A stretch of 38,356 nucleotides of DNA, taken from assembly GCA_049651845.1 (NCBI GenBank), contig JBASCW010000078.1, positions 1-38,356 on the forward strand, given 5' to 3'. The notes beneath the pieces were generated by a model. The model did no database searches and was not told the DNA's origin. It worked only from the letters and a program-made list of their open reading frames with translations. Below, piece by piece: positions 15,222-23,141 of the stretch. Each line of letters begins with the position of its first letter. Positions within the stretch are counted from its first letter, which is position 1. Made by a program: the position numbers and the translations under genes. This DNA comes from RBG-16-66-20 sp049651845 (GTDB taxonomy: Bacteria; Pseudomonadota; Gammaproteobacteria; Burkholderiales; SG8-39).

Positions 15222-15946
15222 TGCTGCAGGCCACCGCCTTCGCGCCATTCCAGGACGAATTCGTGCGCGCGCTGCTCGATCCGCTGCAGCCCGCGCCGCC
15301 CGCGTTCGCGGTTTACCGCAACACCGTGATGAAGGGATGCATCGACGCGCTGCGTGCCAATTTCCCGGCGGTCGCGCGGCTGGTCGGCGAGGAGTGGTTC
15401 CGCGCCGCGGCTGCGGTCTACACGCGTGCGCAGCCGCCGCGCGTGCCGATGCTGCTCGAGTATGGCCGCGACTTCGATGCCTTCCTCGCTGGTTTCGAGC
15501 CGGCCGCGGAACTGCCGTACCTGCCCGCGGTGGCGAGGCTCGACCGCCTCTGGACCGAAGCGCATGCCGCCGCGGACGAGCCGGCGCTCGATGCGCTCGC
15601 GCTCGCCGGCCTCGCTCCGGAGCGGCTGGCTGCGCTCCGTCTGCGGCCGCACGCGGCCGCGCGCTGGGCATGGCATGACCTGCCTGCGTACACGATCTGG
15701 TCGCGCAACCGCGCCGGCGGCGAGGATGCTGCGGAGATCGAGTGGCAAGGCGAGGGCGCGCTGATCGTGCGTCCGGGCGATGCCGTGCAATGGCAGCCGC
15801 TCGATGCCGCGGGCTGCGCCTTCCTGGATGCCTGCGCGCGCGGCGAACCGCTCGCACAGGCCGCGGCATCCGTCCCGGCGGCCGGCGTCGCGGCCTTGCT
15901 CGCGAGCCTGCTCGAAGCGGGCGCCTTTTCATCGCAGATTCGATAG
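15221..15946 (+). CDS. bufC1: DUF2063 protein BufC, partner of BufB
   Basis: 241 residues with the DUF2063 N-terminal domain (FAVYRNTVMKGCIDALRANFPAVARLVGEEWF) and a C-terminal winged-helix-like part. This domain is homologous to the recognition subunits MbnC and TglI. It is thought to bind the precursor leader and bring it to the DUF692 enzyme. Translationally coupled to bufB1 by a one-base TGATG overlap. Confidence 0.92.
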   Translation: MLQATAFAPFQDEFVRALLDPLQPAPPAFAVYRNTVMKGCIDALRANFPAVARLVGEEWFRAAAAVYTRAQPPRVPMLLEYGRDFDAFLAGFEPAAELPYLPAVARLDRLWTEAHAAADEPALDALALAGLAPERLAALRLRPHAAARWAWHDLPAYTIWSRNRAGGEDAAEIEWQGEGALIVRPGDAVQWQPLDAAGCAFLDACARGEPLAQAAASVPAAGVAALLASLLEAGAFSSQIR

Positions 15947-15955
15947 CAGGGGACC

Positions 15956-16387
15956 ATGAAGAAGATCTGGAACGAAACCGCCGACCGGCTCGAGGCCTGG
16001 ATCGGCCACTCGCTGATCGCGCTCGCGGCCCGCGTCGGCATCGGCGCGGTGTTCTTCCTGTCGGGGCGCACCAAGGTGGACGGTTTCCTGACAGTCAACG
16101 ACAGCGCCTACACGCTGTTCCGCGAGGAATACAAGGTGCCGCTGCTGCCGCCGGAGCTCGCCGCGCACCTGGCGACCTACGCCGAGCACCTGCTGCCGCT
16201 GCTGCTCGTGCTGGGCCTCGCGACGCGCCCGTCCGCGCTCGGCCTGCTCGGCATGACGGCGGTGATCCAGGTCTTCGTCTACCCGGACGCCTGGCCCACC
16301 CATCTCACCTGGGCGGTGGCGCTGGCGTACTTGGTCGGCCGCGGCGCAGGTTCGCTCAGCCTCGACCGCGCGCTCGGCTTGCGCTAG
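15956..16387 (+). CDS. DoxX-family membrane protein of the bufferin operon
   Basis: 143 residues with about four membrane helices and the DoxX-type segment ARVGIGAVFFLSGRTKVDGF near the start. A GGGG ribosome site precedes the ATG and the gene lies 9 bp after bufC1. DoxX proteins are commonly encoded in bufferin operons, where they are presumed to act in membrane redox or copper handling. The exact job is not established from this sequence. Confidence 0.88.
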   Translation: MKKIWNETADRLEAWIGHSLIALAARVGIGAVFFLSGRTKVDGFLTVNDSAYTLFREEYKVPLLPPELAAHLATYAEHLLPLLLVLGLATRPSALGLLGMTAVIQVFVYPDAWPTHLTWAVALAYLVGRGAGSLSLDRALGLR

Positions 16388-16397
16388 GCGCTCGGGC

Positions 16398-16403
16398 GAT
16401 AAT
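16398..16403 (+). promoter_or_regulatory. GATAAT -10-like box exactly 6 nt before the acyl-CoA dehydrogenase start
   Basis: GATAAT at 16398-16403 is followed by six bases and then ATG 16410. The only 22 bp between the DoxX stop and this ATG lack a Shine-Dalgarno sequence. If used, transcription would begin at or next to the A of the start codon, giving a leaderless mRNA. No clear -35 was seen 16-18 bp upstream. Confidence 0.45.
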
Positions 16404-16409
16404 CGCGGG

Positions 16410-17549
16410 ATGGAGAATCCCGCGGGCGACGACACGCTGAGGCTGCTGGGCGAGAGCGTCCGCCGCTACGTAGAGAAGGAAATCGTCCCCAGGGGCCACG
16501 CCTGGGAAGAGCAGGGTTTCGTGCCGCGCGAGGTGCTGCGCGACATGGGCCGGCTCGGCTTCCTCGGCCTGCGCTACGGCGAGGAGTTCGGCGGCGGCGG
16601 GCTGGACGCGCGCGCGACCGCGCTGCTCGCCGAGGAGCTCGGCCGCTCGACCTTCAGCGGCTTCGCGATCACCGTGCTCGTGCACACCGACATGGCTTCG
16701 CCGCACCTGGTGAACGCCGGCTCGCCGGCGCAGATCCGCAAGTACCTGCCGAAGATCGTCTCGGGCGAGCTGATCACCGCGGTCGCGGTCACCGAGCCGG
16801 ACGCGGGCTCCGACGTGAAGGGCATCCGCACGCGCGCGCGCCGCGAAGGCGGCGAGTACGTGCTCAAGGGCACCAAGATGTTCATCACCAACGGCGCGCT
16901 CGCCGACCTCTACTTCGTCGCCGCCAAGACCGGCCCGGAGGGCGGCTCCAAGGGCATCTCGATGTTCATCGTCGAGAAGGGCATGCCGGGCTTCTCGGTC
17001 GGCCGCAAGCTCGACAAGATGGGCTGGCGCTCCTCCGACACCGCGGAGCTGGTGTTCGACGACTGCCGCGTGCCCGCCGGGAACCTGCTCGGCGAGGAGA
17101 ACCGCGGCTTCTACGCCATCATGAAGAACTTCCAGAACGAGCGCGTCGCCATCGCCGCCATGGCGATGGGCGAGGCGGCCAGGGCGATCGAGCTCACGCT
17201 CGAGTACGTGAAGACGCGCAAGGCCTTCGGCGCGCCGCTCTGGGACAAGCAGGCGATCCGCCAGCGCCTGTCGATGCTCTCGGCGCGCGTCGAGGCGGGC
17301 CGCCAGCTCGTGAGCCATGCCGCCTCGCTCGACGCCCAGGGACGCGACTGCGTCAAGGAGGTCTCGATGGCCAAGGCCTACTGCGCCGAGCTGCTGAACG
17401 ACGTGGTCTACGACTGCCTGCAGTTCCACGGCGGTTTCGGCTACATCCGGGAATCCGCCATCGAGCGCATGTACCGCGACGCGCGCGTACAGACCATCGG
17501 CGGCGGCGCCACCGAGGTGATGCTCGAGGAAGTCGCCAAGCGGCTCTAG
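16410..17549 (+). CDS. Acyl-CoA dehydrogenase, long-chain/isovaleryl-type active site
   Basis: 379 residues. FAD/substrate motifs: AVAVTEPDAGSDVKGI, GTKMFITNGALADLY, RKAFGAPLWDKQAIRQ and LQFHGGFGYIRESAIERMYRD. The medium-chain enzyme's catalytic Glu (in YEGT) is missing: here the segment reads IGGGATEVM (G364-G366). E244 in FQNERVAIAA aligns instead with the Glu used by long-chain and isovaleryl-CoA dehydrogenases, which also have Gly in the other position. It should be an active flavoprotein passing electrons to ETF. Its stop shares CTAG with the convergent TonB receptor gene. The substrate is unknown. Confidence 0.94.
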   Translation: MENPAGDDTLRLLGESVRRYVEKEIVPRGHAWEEQGFVPREVLRDMGRLGFLGLRYGEEFGGGGLDARATALLAEELGRSTFSGFAITVLVHTDMASPHLVNAGSPAQIRKYLPKIVSGELITAVAVTEPDAGSDVKGIRTRARREGGEYVLKGTKMFITNGALADLYFVAAKTGPEGGSKGISMFIVEKGMPGFSVGRKLDKMGWRSSDTAELVFDDCRVPAGNLLGEENRGFYAIMKNFQNERVAIAAMAMGEAARAIELTLEYVKTRKAFGAPLWDKQAIRQRLSMLSARVEAGRQLVSHAASLDAQGRDCVKEVSMAKAYCAELLNDVVYDCLQFHGGFGYIRESAIERMYRDARVQTIGGGATEVMLEEVAKRL

Positions 17550-19606
17550 AAGCTGTACTTCGCCTGCAGCCCGGCGACGTAGTTGCGGCCGGGCGCGGGC
17601 TCGTAGAATCGCAGATTGGCGTCGTTGACCACCACCGAGCCGGCGTAGCGCTTGTCGCCTACGTTGTCCACGCGCAGGTATTCGGAGAAGCGCCAGCGGC
17701 CGCTCTGCTGCACGAAGCCGGCGGCGAGGCTGTAGATGCCGTAGCTTTCGGCGGCCTCGCTGTTGCGGTCGTCCGCCCAGACGCGCGACTTGTGCAGGTA
17801 TTCGAGCGCCGCGCTGAAGCCGCTCGACGCGTGGCGCCAGCGCAGCTCGCCGTAGAACACCGTGCGCGGCACGCCGGGCAGGGCGTTGCCCGCGGGCACG
17901 GTGACCGCGGCCGCGGGCGTGCCCGCGACCGAGGTGAAGCGGTCGAGGAACTTCGCCTCCAGCCGCGTCCAGGCGGCGAGTGCCTCAAAGCCCCAGGGCA
18001 GGAAAGTCGAGGCGCCGAGCTCGAAGCCCTTGCGGCTGGTGCGGCCCACGTTCTTGAAGGTCGAGCGCCCGCCCGAATTGCTCTCGATGGCGATCTCGTC
18101 GTCGGTGTCGATGTCGAACAGCGCGGCGTTCACACGCAGGCGCTCGCCGATCACGGACTTGGCGCCGACCTCCAGGTGCCGGCTGGTCGAGGCCTTGAGG
18201 CCGAAGTTGGGGCCCGAGCCGCCGAGGCGGTAGGCGATCTCGGTGTTGGTCGGCGTCTCGAAGCCGCGGCCGGCGGTGGCGTAGAGGCTCGTTGCCGGTG
18301 CGAGCCGGTAGAGCAGGCCGGCGGTCGGCGTGGTCGCGCTGTAGCGTTTGCGGCCGCTGTCGTCGCCGTTGCCCGGCACGATGAAGTAGTCCGAGACCTT
18401 GAACTCGACGCGGCTCGCGCGGATGCCCGCGACCGCTATCCAGCGCTCGGCGAAGCGCCATTCGCCCTGCGCGTAGAGACCGGACTGCGAGACGTAGTCG
18501 TCCTCGTCGCGCTTCAGGCCGCCGATGTCGCCGTTGAGGTTCAGGAAGCCCCTGCGGCGCTCGGTGAAGGTCTCGAACTCGCCGCCGAAGGACAGCGTGA
18601 GCGTGCCGTAGTCGCGCGCCGCGCGCAGCGCCACGCCGCCGTAGTCGCGGCCGAGGTCGACCACGCCGCCCGAGTGCGTTGCGGCGGCCTGCGTCGTGAG
18701 CGGGATCGCGAGGTATTGGCGCACGGTGCGGCGCCCGCCATAGGCCGAGACGTTGACCGTCCAGTCCGAGAGCCTCATGTCATAAGCGGCGCCGATCTGG
18801 TTCTGCGCGGCGCTCTTGCGCGTGTTGAACTGCAAGGCGACCGCCGCGACCTGGCGCGGGTCGACGTTCATCTGCGCGCGCGTGAGGCCGAGCGGGTCCT
18901 GCGTCTCCGGGCTGGCGAAGACGTTGGCGATCACCGTCAGGTTGCCGGCCGCGAGCGGCAGCGCCAGGCGCGCGTTCGCCTGTTCGCGGTCGGCGGCGCT
19001 GTGCTGCCGGTAGCCGTCGGTATGGAACAGCGCGGTGCTGACGAGGCCGTCGCCGCCCGCGACCGTGCCGCCCAGCTTCAGGCCGATGCGGTGCATGCCG
19101 TAGGAGCCGAGGGCGAGGTCGGCGCTCGCCGCCGGCGGCAGGCCGCTCTCGGTGACTACGTTGATCACGCCGCCCGAGGCGTTGCCGTACATCACCGCGA
19201 ACGGGCCACGCAGCACCTCGATGCTGCGCGCCGACTGCAGGTCGAAGTGCGAGACCTGGCCCTGGCCGTCGGGAAAGCTCGCGGGGATGCCGTCGGTGAT
19301 GAGGCGCAGCCCGCGGATGCCGAAGGTGGCACGGCCGCCGAAGCCGCGCGAAGAGATCTGCAGGTCCTGCGCGTAGTTCTGCCGGTTCTGCACCGAGATG
19401 CCGGGCACCCGGGTGAGCGACTCCGAGAGGTTCACCATCGGCCGCGCGAAGCGGATGTCCTCGGCGTCCACGCGATCGATCGAGGCGGGCACTTCCATCG
19501 TCGGGCGCTCGGTGCGCGTGCCGGTCACTGTGATGGCATCAGGGGTTTGACCATTTCCTGCCTGAGAAATGAAAAGCAGAGACAGCAAAACCCAAACCCG
19601 CTTCAT
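17546..19606 (-). CDS. TonB-dependent outer-membrane receptor
   Basis: 686 residues. Signal peptide MKRVWVLLSLLFISQAGNGQ, then a TonB-box-like DAITVTGTRTE, a plug domain (about 40-150; IEVLRGPFAVMYGNASGGVINVV) and a 22-strand barrel ending in the outer-membrane signature aromatic F (QAKYSF). ATG 19606 overlaps the cytochrome stop by 4 bp (ATGA); a longer in-frame extension upstream runs antiphase through the cytochrome gene and is rejected. It is the third gene after a sorbosone-type dehydrogenase and a cytochrome. Import of PQQ, a sugar derivative or a ferric chelate is possible; sequence alone does not decide. Confidence 0.93.
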   Translation of the reverse strand: MKRVWVLLSLLFISQAGNGQTPDAITVTGTRTERPTMEVPASIDRVDAEDIRFARPMVNLSESLTRVPGISVQNRQNYAQDLQISSRGFGGRATFGIRGLRLITDGIPASFPDGQGQVSHFDLQSARSIEVLRGPFAVMYGNASGGVINVVTESGLPPAASADLALGSYGMHRIGLKLGGTVAGGDGLVSTALFHTDGYRQHSAADREQANARLALPLAAGNLTVIANVFASPETQDPLGLTRAQMNVDPRQVAAVALQFNTRKSAAQNQIGAAYDMRLSDWTVNVSAYGGRRTVRQYLAIPLTTQAAATHSGGVVDLGRDYGGVALRAARDYGTLTLSFGGEFETFTERRRGFLNLNGDIGGLKRDEDDYVSQSGLYAQGEWRFAERWIAVAGIRASRVEFKVSDYFIVPGNGDDSGRKRYSATTPTAGLLYRLAPATSLYATAGRGFETPTNTEIAYRLGGSGPNFGLKASTSRHLEVGAKSVIGERLRVNAALFDIDTDDEIAIESNSGGRSTFKNVGRTSRKGFELGASTFLPWGFEALAAWTRLEAKFLDRFTSVAGTPAAAVTVPAGNALPGVPRTVFYGELRWRHASSGFSAALEYLHKSRVWADDRNSEAAESYGIYSLAAGFVQQSGRWRFSEYLRVDNVGDKRYAGSVVVNDANLRFYEPAPGRNYVAGLQAKYSF

Positions 19607-20175
19607 TTCAATCTCGAGAAATAGTGGGCGAGGGCCTTGAAATCGGCTTCCGGGATGCCGTGCAGCGCCGCATTCATCAGGGTGTCGCCGCCGGGACGCC
19701 GGTTCTGCCGGTACTGCAGCATCACCTCGGCCAGGAACTCCTCGCGCTGGCCGGCGAGGCGCGGCATCTGCTCGCGGCCCTGGAAGTTCTTCTCGTGGCA
19801 CGAGGCGCAACGATTCCTTGCGGCGATTTCCTTGCCTCGATTGAAGAGCTTTGGATCTGTCTTGTCTTCTGGAGATCTGGATTTCAATTTCGTGTAGTGA
19901 ACGGCTAGAGCAACGATTTCCTTGTCGGGTACCCTTTTCAGCAATCCCTGCATGACATCGTTGCCGCGCAATCCTTCCCTCGTCAGCACCAGGTAGTTCT
20001 CGAGGAAGATCTTCGGCTGGCCGGCGATCGAGGGCGTGCCGGCGATCGCCGAGTTGCCGTCGGCGCCATGGCAGGCGGCGCAGGCGCGCAGGCGCTCCTC
20101 CGGAACCTGCGCCTGCGCCGTGCAAACAAAAAGGGCGGCGAGCAGAGCCCACCGCCCCAGGCGAAGCTGCGGCAC
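19603..20175 (-). CDS. Di-haem cytochrome c (c4-like), periplasmic
   Basis: 190 residues from a GTG start sharing one base with the upstream stop (TAGTG). Signal peptide about 1-22 (LLAALFVCTAQAQ). Two haem sites: C32-A-A-C35-H36 and C123-A-S-C126-H127, with probable axial methionines M75 (GNDVMQG) and M137 (GREQMPRLAGQ). Two similar halves and this length fit cytochrome c4. Between a periplasmic sugar dehydrogenase and a receptor, it most likely takes electrons from the dehydrogenase. The part around 19820-19990 is clearly less GC-rich than its surroundings. Confidence 0.92.
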   Translation of the reverse strand: MPQLRLGRWALLAALFVCTAQAQVPEERLRACAACHGADGNSAIAGTPSIAGQPKIFLENYLVLTREGLRGNDVMQGLLKRVPDKEIVALAVHYTKLKSRSPEDKTDPKLFNRGKEIAARNRCASCHEKNFQGREQMPRLAGQREEFLAEVMLQYRQNRRPGGDTLMNAALHGIPEADFKALAHYFSRLK

Positions 20176-21410
20176 TATTTCTTCTTGGCGGGCGCTTCGT
20201 AGCTGATGCGGTAGATCGCGCCCAGTTGTTCGTCGGACACCAGCAGCGAGCCGTCCTTCAGCTGCGCCAGGTAGGCCGGCCGTCCCCAGAAGCTGTTGTC
20301 CTTCGGATCCATGAAGCCGGTGGCGAACGGCGTCACCTTCGCGCCCTTGCCGTCCGGGCCCGCCTTGACCGTCACCACGTCATAGCCGAACTTCTTGGTC
20401 CGGTTCCAGGAGCCCTTGCGCGCGACGAAGGCCACGCCCTGGTATTCCTTCGGGAACATGCTGCCCGTGTAGAAGTGGATGCCCATCACCGCGGCGTGCG
20501 GGCCCATGGTGGTCACGGGCAGCGTCACATCCTTGCAGGCGTCCTTCTTGCCCTTGGCCAGGTCCGGATCCACGACCTTGTTGGCGTGGCAGTACGGATA
20601 GCCGAAGTTCTGACCCGGCTTCGCCAGCCGGTTCAGCTCGTCCTCGGGCCCGTTGTCGCCCAGCCAGTCGCGGCCGTGGTCGGTGAACCAGAGCTCGCCC
20701 GTCTTCGGATGGAAGTCGAACCCCTGCGTGTTGCGCACGCCGGTGGCGATCACTTCCTTGCCCGAGCCGTCCAGGTTGTAGCGGCGGATCTGCGCGTACT
20801 CCGGGGTCGGCAGCTCGCAGATGTTGCACGGTGCGCCGAACGGCACATACAGCTTCTTGTCGGGCCCGACGCGCACGTACTTCCAGTTGTGGTGCTGCTC
20901 GGGCGGCAGATCGAAGGCCTTGGTCATGTCCACCGGCTGGCCGGTCGCGCCCTTGGCGGCGTTGTCGTAGCGCAGCACCTTGTCGATGGCGAAAATATAG
21001 AGCGCGCCGTTGGCGTAGACCGAGGTCGGCTGCGTGAGCTTCTCGGCGAGCACCTTGACCGTGCGCTTGTCGCCTTCGTTGCTGACCTCGTACACGCGGC
21101 CGATGCCGCGCGTGCCGACCCACATCCGGGTCTGGTCTTCGTTCATGGTCATCGCGCGCCCGCCGACCAGCCCGGTCGCCCAGACCTCGGCCTTGAAGCC
21201 CTTCGGCAGCTTGAGCTTGTCGAGCGGGATCTCGCTCGCCGGCGTCTCGGTCATCTTGCCGGGGACCGGCGCGAGCTTGGAGTCGGCCATCGCGGCCGGC
21301 TTGCCCTGGTGCCAGGCCGGCGGCGGCTTGGGCTTGTCCTGCGCGAGCGCGCCCTGCACGAAGAGGGCCAGCGTGCCGGCAGCGGCGAGCGCGAATGTTT
21401 TTCCGTTCAT
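20175..21410 (-). CDS. Sorbosone dehydrogenase-like six-bladed propeller (PQQ-type) periplasmic dehydrogenase
   Basis: 411 residues from ATG 21410, preceded by GGGAGAA at a good distance; an upstream extension is possible but lacks support. Signal peptide ends FVQGALAQ. The propeller motifs of the glucose/sorbosone dehydrogenase family are present: GFKAEVWATGLVGGRAMTM, GVRNTQGFDFHPKTGELWFTDHGRDWLGDNGPEDELN and the late GRPAYLAQLKDGSLLVSDE. Conserved cysteines include GAPCNICELP and YPYCHAN. The enzyme would oxidise a sugar or aldehyde with PQQ; the cytochrome gene follows directly. PQQ biosynthesis genes are not in the window. Confidence 0.9.
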   Translation of the reverse strand: MNGKTFALAAAGTLALFVQGALAQDKPKPPPAWHQGKPAAMADSKLAPVPGKMTETPASEIPLDKLKLPKGFKAEVWATGLVGGRAMTMNEDQTRMWVGTRGIGRVYEVSNEGDKRTVKVLAEKLTQPTSVYANGALYIFAIDKVLRYDNAAKGATGQPVDMTKAFDLPPEQHHNWKYVRVGPDKKLYVPFGAPCNICELPTPEYAQIRRYNLDGSGKEVIATGVRNTQGFDFHPKTGELWFTDHGRDWLGDNGPEDELNRLAKPGQNFGYPYCHANKVVDPDLAKGKKDACKDVTLPVTTMGPHAAVMGIHFYTGSMFPKEYQGVAFVARKGSWNRTKKFGYDVVTVKAGPDGKGAKVTPFATGFMDPKDNSFWGRPAYLAQLKDGSLLVSDEQLGAIYRISYEAPAKKK

Positions 21411-21483
21411 GAATGTTCTCCCGTGTGAGGCGGACGAAGTTACACCCTGGATGTTTGCGCCGCAATTCTGCAGCGCAACAAGA

Positions 21484-21693
21484 TCACTCCAAGACCGCGA
21501 CGGGATCACCTTCCTTCACCGCGTCGCCTTCCTTGACCAGGAGCGAACTCAGCCTGCCGGCGCGCGGCGCCACCACCGGGATCTCCATCTTCATGGACTC
21601 GAGGATCAGGATGGTGTCCTCCGCTGCGAGGCTGGCGCCCGGCCGCGCTTCGACCTTCCAGACCTTGCCCGCAACCTCGGCGACCACTTTCAT
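21484..21693 (-). CDS. Stand-alone biotinyl carrier domain protein (BCCP-like)
   Basis: 69 residues, a single biotinyl/lipoyl domain. The biotinylation motif ESMKME has its target lysine at K35, and the mirrored second half (GRLSSLLVKEGDAVKEGDPVAVLE) completes the barrel. It has no N-terminal extension, unlike AccB of fatty acid synthesis. No biotin carboxylase or carboxyltransferase lies beside it. It diverges from the TctC-type gene, with start codons 27 bp apart, and uses GGGAGAG (21703-21709, minus strand) as ribosome binding site. Partner enzymes elsewhere are needed. Confidence 0.9.
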   Translation of the reverse strand: MKVVAEVAGKVWKVEARPGASLAAEDTILILESMKMEIPVVAPRAGRLSSLLVKEGDAVKEGDPVAVLE

Positions 21694-21704
21694 AGTTAAA
21701 TGCT

Positions 21705-21714
21705 CTCCCGGGAG
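21705..21714. promoter_or_regulatory. Palindrome CTCCCGGGAG providing Shine-Dalgarno sites on both strands
   Basis: The 10-bp palindrome gives GGGAGG five bases before ATG 21721 on the plus strand and GGGAGAG nine bases before ATG 21693 on the minus strand. The 27-bp gap is too small for two ordinary promoters, so each promoter must lie inside the opposite gene and the two mRNAs overlap at their 5' ends. Confidence 0.6.
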
Positions 21715-21720
21715 GTTTCC

Positions 21721-22668
21721 ATGACCAGACTGCTCTGCCTGCTGCTGATGCTGCTGCCGCTCACGGCGGCGGCCCAATCCTACCCTGCCAAGCCGGTGCG
21801 CATCATCGTACCGTTTCCGGCGGGAGGCACCACCGACCTGATCGCGCGCATGGTGCAGCCGAAATTCCAGGAATTCCTCGGCGTGCAGACCATTATCGAG
21901 AACAAGGGCGGCGCGGCCGGCGCGATCGGCGCCAACGAGGCGGCGCGCTCGGCGCCCGACGGCTACACGCTGCTGATGGTGTTCGATACGCACGCCACCA
22001 ACCACCTCATCTACAAGGAGGCGCTCGATCCGTTCAAGACGCTCGAGCACCTGATGCTGATGGTGACCTCGCCCTCGACGCTGGTCGCGGTGCCGAACTT
22101 CGCGCCCAGCACCCTGAAGGACCTGATCGCGCGCGCGAAGCAGGATGCCGGCAAGGTGACCTACGCGACGACCGGCACGGCGAGCTCCAATCATTTCTGC
22201 GGCCTGCAGCTCGAGCAGGCGGCGGGCGTCAAGATGACGCAAGTGCCCTACAAGGGTGGCGGGCCGATGATCCAGGCGCTGCTCGGCCAGCAGGTGGACG
22301 TCGCCTGCATCTCGACGCCGCTGATCCTGCCGCACATCAGGTCCGGCAAGGTGAAGGCGATCGCCAGCGGCGGCGCGAAGCGCCTCGCGCAGCTGCCCGA
22401 CCTGCCGACGCTCGGCGAGACCTTCCCCGGCATGCAGATGGTGTCCTGGTTCGGGCTGCTCGCGCCGGCCGGCGTACCGAAGGACATCACCGCGCGCGTG
22501 CGCCGCGACATGCAGCGTGCGCTCGAGGATCCGGGCACGCGCCAGAAGCTCGTCGACGCCGGCTTCGACGTCGTCGCCAGCTCGCCGGAGGAGTTCCTCA
22601 GGTTCGTGCAGGGCGAGTCGGACAAGCTCGGCAAGCTGATCCGCGACAACAACATCAAGGTGGAATGA
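21721..22668 (+). CDS. Tripartite tricarboxylate transporter substrate-binding protein (Bug/TctC family)
   Basis: 315 residues. Signal peptide MTRLLCLLLMLLPLTAAAQ, then the Bug opening YPAKPVRIIVPFPAGGTTDLIAR and the classic ENKGGAAGAIGANEAARSAPDGYTLLM. Later motifs VPYKGGGPMIQALLGQQVD and the LPDLPTLGE segment also fit. It captures a carboxylate in the periplasm. The TctA/TctB membrane parts are not present here, as is common for orphan Bug proteins of Burkholderiales. It is coupled to a GNAT gene by ATGA. Confidence 0.94.
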   Translation: MTRLLCLLLMLLPLTAAAQSYPAKPVRIIVPFPAGGTTDLIARMVQPKFQEFLGVQTIIENKGGAAGAIGANEAARSAPDGYTLLMVFDTHATNHLIYKEALDPFKTLEHLMLMVTSPSTLVAVPNFAPSTLKDLIARAKQDAGKVTYATTGTASSNHFCGLQLEQAAGVKMTQVPYKGGGPMIQALLGQQVDVACISTPLILPHIRSGKVKAIASGGAKRLAQLPDLPTLGETFPGMQMVSWFGLLAPAGVPKDITARVRRDMQRALEDPGTRQKLVDAGFDVVASSPEEFLRFVQGESDKLGKLIRDNNIKVE

Positions 22669-23132
22669 CGGCGCCGGCGCCGTACGCAATCCGGCCCGCC
22701 GCCGCGAGCGACGTGCCGGCGATCAAGGCCTGCATCGACGCCTCCTACCGGCACTATCTCGAGCGCCTGGGCGGCGTGCTGCCGGGGCCGATGCGCGAAG
22801 ACTATGCCGAGGTCGTGCGCACGCGCAGGAGCGTGACGGTCGCCGAGTCGGACGGCGCTGTCACCGGCGTACTGATCCTGGACGTCACCGACGACGGCTT
22901 CCTGCTCGAGACCGTCGGCGTCCATCCCGCACACTGGGGCAAGGGGCTGGGGCGCTTGCTGCTCGAGCTGGCCGAAGCCGAGGCGCGGCGCGCGGGCTTC
23001 GATTCGATCTACCTGTACACGCACCAGAAGATGACCGAGAACCAGGCGCTCTACGCGAAGATCGGCTACGCCGAGTACGAGCGGCGAGTAGACGACGGGC
23101 TGCCTCGCGTGTTCATGCGAAAGCGGCTCTAG
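22665..23132 (+). CDS. GNAT-family N-acetyltransferase
   Basis: 155 residues. Acetyl-CoA binding motif A is VGVHPAHWGKGLGRLLLELAEAEA and motif B covers YLYTHQKMTENQALYAKIGYAEYERR. N-terminal IRPAAASDVPAIKACI is typical of RimI-like members. Substrate unknown. Overlaps the TctC gene by ATGA and converges on the phosphatase gene after 9 bp. Confidence 0.92.
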   Translation: MTAPAPYAIRPAAASDVPAIKACIDASYRHYLERLGGVLPGPMREDYAEVVRTRRSVTVAESDGAVTGVLILDVTDDGFLLETVGVHPAHWGKGLGRLLLELAEAEARRAGFDSIYLYTHQKMTENQALYAKIGYAEYERRVDDGLPRVFMRKRL

Positions 23133-23141
23133 TCCGGGCTC

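Noticed and set aside
17792..19624. 610-residue plus-strand frame opposite the TonB receptor
   Set aside because: Antisense shadow; no domain pattern, while the receptor reading is complete from signal peptide to terminal Phe.
19607..20152. N-terminal extension of the TonB receptor into the cytochrome gene
   Set aside because: It is an out-of-phase reading of the cytochrome; a normal signal peptide begins at 19606.
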